This document shows, piece after piece, positions 5,203 to 5,940 of a stretch of 5,940 nt of DNA (position 1 is the stretch's first letter; the number at the start of each line of letters is the position of its first letter). The notes under the pieces were generated by a model. It ran no database searches and was not told the origin of the DNA. It saw only the letters and a list, made by a program, of their open reading frames with translations. The DNA comes from Deinococcus sp. Lineage in GTDB: Bacteria > Deinococcota > Deinococci > Deinococcales > Deinococcaceae. The stretch is taken from assembly GCF_025362455.1 (NCBI RefSeq), contig NZ_JANYGJ010000118.1:1-5940 (forward strand), in the 5' to 3' direction. The position numbers and the translations under genes are program-made.

Positions 5203-5319
5203 TCATCTGGCAGGCATCAACACCGGCTTGACGTTCTTGCTCGTCACCTTGCGCGTCAAGCCGAAGAAGCTTTTGGTTGCCTTGAGCTTGGTTCCATCGA
5301 CCTCATCAACCAGCGTCGA
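5203..5319 (-). pseudogene. Degenerate FAS1-like 3' tail (gene remnant)
   Basis: The minus strand here ends with codons for NVKPVLMPAR and TGA. At the DNA level 5203-5225 matches the end of the FAS1 gene at 5769-5791 in about 19-20 of 23 positions, including GGCATCAACAC. Slightly upstream, the remnant shares GCAAGAACGTCA with the KNV segment of the same FAS1 gene, as if the part between had been deleted. The frame is open for only 38 codons, from a stop at 5320-5322, overlaps the end of the 131-residue gene in another frame, and has no start or ribosome-binding site. It therefore looks like the leftover 3' end of a second FAS1 copy. Chance similarity of a short basic tail is the alternative. 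Confidence 0.45.
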
Positions 5320-5701
5320 TCAGTTTGATCAATTCCTGAAGCGCTGTGGTGCTTTGAGTCTTGGAGGGCGGGCTTGAGCGCACCGCCCTGAGGGCCACAT
5401 CAGCCGCTCTATCCAGCGTCGTCCATTTGGCTGAGTCCTTGCTGGTCAAAGTGTTGGCCTGCTTGTCCCACAGCAACTCGAAGGCCCGAATGCGGGTTAC
5501 GGCGTCCTTGCTTTTGCCGCTTTGCACCAGTGCTAGGGTGTCCTGAAGGATAACTCGGAAAGCGCTCAGGTCGCCGAGTGGCCCAACCTTGGCCCTGACT
5601 ATTGAAACTGAAGTTGTCACCGGGGTCTTGGACTGGGCAAGTGCGGGGCTGAAGACGGCGACAAAAGACATGATTATCAGCAAGATTTTTTGGAGCTTCA
5701 T
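5306..5701 (-). CDS. Small exported helical protein of unknown function
   Basis: A 131-residue protein with a clear Sec signal peptide: basic KLQK, hydrophobic ILLIIMSFVAVF, and cleavage after ALA (residue 22). The mature part has a short linker, then from about residue 45 a run of predicted helices with spaced aromatic and acidic residues: LQDTLALVQSG, RIRAFELLWDKQANTL (70-85), KDSAKWTTLDRAADVALRAVR (88-108) and TALQELIKLIDAG at the end. Such a helical hairpin or bundle occurs in periplasmic proteins, but I cannot assign a family or ligand. It lacks a lipobox cysteine, so it should be a soluble periplasmic or secreted protein. The Shine-Dalgarno AAGGAG stands only 3 bases from the ATG. It lies 67 bp downstream of the FAS1 gene on the same strand and probably shares its transcript and terminator. 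Base composition is less GC-rich than ppc or the SDR gene. Confidence 0.82.
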   Translation of the reverse strand: MKLQKILLIIMSFVAVFSPALAQSKTPVTTSVSIVRAKVGPLGDLSAFRVILQDTLALVQSGKSKDAVTRIRAFELLWDKQANTLTSKDSAKWTTLDRAADVALRAVRSSPPSKTQSTTALQELIKLIDAG

Positions 5702-5768
5702 GTTCTCCTTGAAGTGAAGCCAGGTCTTCCGCGAAGTCAGGGATGAGATCGGGCGTGTCGCTTCCTGC

Positions 5769-5940
5769 TTATTTGGCGGGCATCAACACGGTGTCGATCA
5801 CGTGGATCACGCCGTTGGACGCCTTGATGTCGGCCTTGGTGACCTTGGCCTTGTCGATCATGACGTTCTTGCCCATCACGGCGATCATCACCGAGGAGCC
5901 CTCGACGGTCTTGGCGTCCTTCATCTTCATCACGTCGGCG
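5769..5940 (-). CDS. FAS1 (fasciclin) domain protein, C-terminal part (cut by window edge)
   Basis: The last 56 codons of a leftward gene. It reads DVMKMKDAKTVEG, then VMGKNVMIDKAKVTKADIKA, and finally SNGVIHVIDTVLMPAK before TAA. The NGVIHVIDTVLMP segment is the hallmark second conserved motif (H2 region) of FAS1 domains, and the preceding VTKADI-KA is also typical. Bacterial single-domain FAS1 proteins are usually exported and linked to cell-surface adhesion, though the role is rarely known. The signal peptide and the first FAS1 motif would lie beyond the window. The stretch is unusually rich in Met and Lys (MKMKDAK, VMIAVMGKNVM). The 131-residue exported protein follows on the same strand, so both products probably act outside the cytoplasm. 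Confidence 0.93.
   Translation of the reverse strand, partial: ADVMKMKDAKTVEGSSVMIAVMGKNVMIDKAKVTKADIKASNGVIHVIDTVLMPAK

Noticed and set aside
4934..5377. 147-codon plus-strand ORF
   Set aside because: It runs antisense through a clear minus-strand terminator, the FAS1-like tail and the end of the exported-protein gene, and has no Shine-Dalgarno or recognisable domain.

Overview
The window looks like a chromosomal segment from a GC-rich bacterium, most likely a Deinococcus or close relative. That assignment is an inference. It rests on the GC-rich codon use of the core genes, the pairing of phosphoenolpyruvate carboxylase, a BrnT-type toxin module and a secreted FAS1 (fasciclin) protein, and a possible leaderless start with a -10-like box directly upstream of the start codon. 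No rRNA, tRNA or CRISPR array was seen.

Layout, left to right. (1) Positions 2-556 encode the C-terminal end of ppc on the plus strand, closed by a textbook terminator at 569-601. (2) Positions 635-1242 hold a compact type II toxin-antitoxin module: a BrnT-like RNase toxin followed by a ribbon-helix-helix (CopG/BrnA-like) antitoxin, with the antitoxin's Shine-Dalgarno lying inside the toxin's last codons. (3) Positions 1243-1789 and 2631-2780 are visibly AT-richer. They carry an unrecognised minus-strand ORF that appears to be split by an 839-bp insertion sequence at 1790-2628. The IS has perfect inverted ends, a TA on each side and one intact DDE transposase that most resembles the IS982 family. 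(4) Positions 2929-4686 hold a divergent regulator/enzyme pair: a TetR repressor on the minus strand and a classical short-chain dehydrogenase/reductase on the plus strand. The 192-bp space between them contains a near-consensus sigma-70 promoter with a dyad between its -35 and -10 boxes. The simplest reading is that the TetR protein represses the reductase until a small molecule releases it. (5) Positions 4687-5150 are a scarred stretch: a strong ribosome-binding site leads into only 13 codons, and a perfect 16-bp inverted repeat brackets 263 bp starting inside those codons. (6) Positions 5149-5940 read leftward: the 3' end of a secreted FAS1 gene, a small exported helical protein of unknown function, a degenerate FAS1-like 3' tail, and a minus-strand terminator.

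No gene set here clearly forms a new multi-gene system. The most interesting signals are signs of recent rearrangement: the IS-split ORF, the truncated gene at an inverted-repeat boundary, and the repeated FAS1 gene end flanking the small exported protein.
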